Of a stretch of DNA of 14,061 nucleotides, positions 14,024 through 14,061 are shown in pieces. Position 1 is the stretch's first letter, and each line of letters opens with the position of its first letter. The DNA lies in assembly GCA_045532715.1 (NCBI GenBank), contig JAZSGM010000181.1, positions 1 through 14,061 of the forward strand, in the 5' to 3' direction. The stretch comes from RGIG2041 sp045532715 (lineage in GTDB: Bacteria > Bacillota > Clostridia > UBA1381 > UMGS1253). The notes beneath the pieces were generated by a model, which was given only the letters and a program-made list of their open reading frames with translations, searched no databases and was not told the DNA's origin. The position numbers and the translations under genes were made by a program.

Positions 14024-14061
14024 AAGTCGGAGGCCAAGCGGTCTTAGGAAGACAATAAACT
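14024..14061 (+). other. Sequencing adapter (MGI/BGI), not genome
   Basis: Bases 14024-14055 match all 32 bases of the MGI/BGI read-1 adapter as I recall it. The last six bases (TAAACT) sit where the sample index would begin. The reverse complement of the first 27 bases is at 1-27. The adapter should be trimmed before annotation. Confidence 0.94.

Noticed and set aside
1..14061. Linear element with terminal inverted repeats
   Set aside because: The terminal match is sequencing adapter, and both flanking genes are cut mid-frame.

Overview
The window is a 14 kb contig from a spore-forming, Gram-positive Clostridia-type bacterium, probably Oscillospirales/Ruminococcaceae-like. The evidence is a Firmicutes-style L10 leader with a transcription attenuator, a YunB sporulation protein, PlsY/GpsA phospholipid genes, strong AGGAGG ribosome binding sites, and intergenic repeats of a style I associate with gut Oscillospirales (an inference). 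Both contig ends carry an MGI/BGI (DNBSEQ) sequencing adapter: 1-27 on the minus strand and 14024-14055 on the plus strand. Genuine genome runs only from about 28 to 14023, so the first and last genes are cut fragments.

Left block, plus strand (28-1647): the 3' part of rplA (ribosomal L1), a promoter, the L10 leader with its attenuator, rplJ (L10), rplL (L7/L12) and an intrinsic terminator. This is the usual stalk operon, but rpoB does not follow rplL.

Accessory block, plus strand (about 1648-5174): a repeat, a promoter, a long structured 5' leader ending in an intrinsic terminator just before the ribosome binding site, and a 995-residue secreted protein. That protein has BspA-like leucine-rich repeats, a Big_2 domain, a papain-like Cys/His/Asp segment and two chitobiase-C-terminal-like modules. 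Directly after it, the last 29 codons of rplL and the rplL terminator occur a second time (1504-1647 versus 5031-5174, 4 differences in 144 bp). The surface gene therefore sits between direct repeats of the rplL 3' end, as if inserted there, and the second terminator copy probably ends its transcript.

Repeat block (5175-5827): no credible gene. It holds small palindromic repeats, then a tandem array of about 134-145 bp units whose nested stems differ in sequence but stay complementary.

Right block, minus strand (5828-14023): from right to left, a DUF1385 membrane protein fragment overlapping prmC (release-factor methyltransferase), a strong terminator, yunB, then a promoter with a palindromic operator-like site in front of rhaB - DUF512 radical SAM protein - der - plsY - gpsA. 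The last five genes are separated by 1-18 bases and look like one operon, joining rhamnose catabolism to ribosome assembly and phospholipid synthesis.
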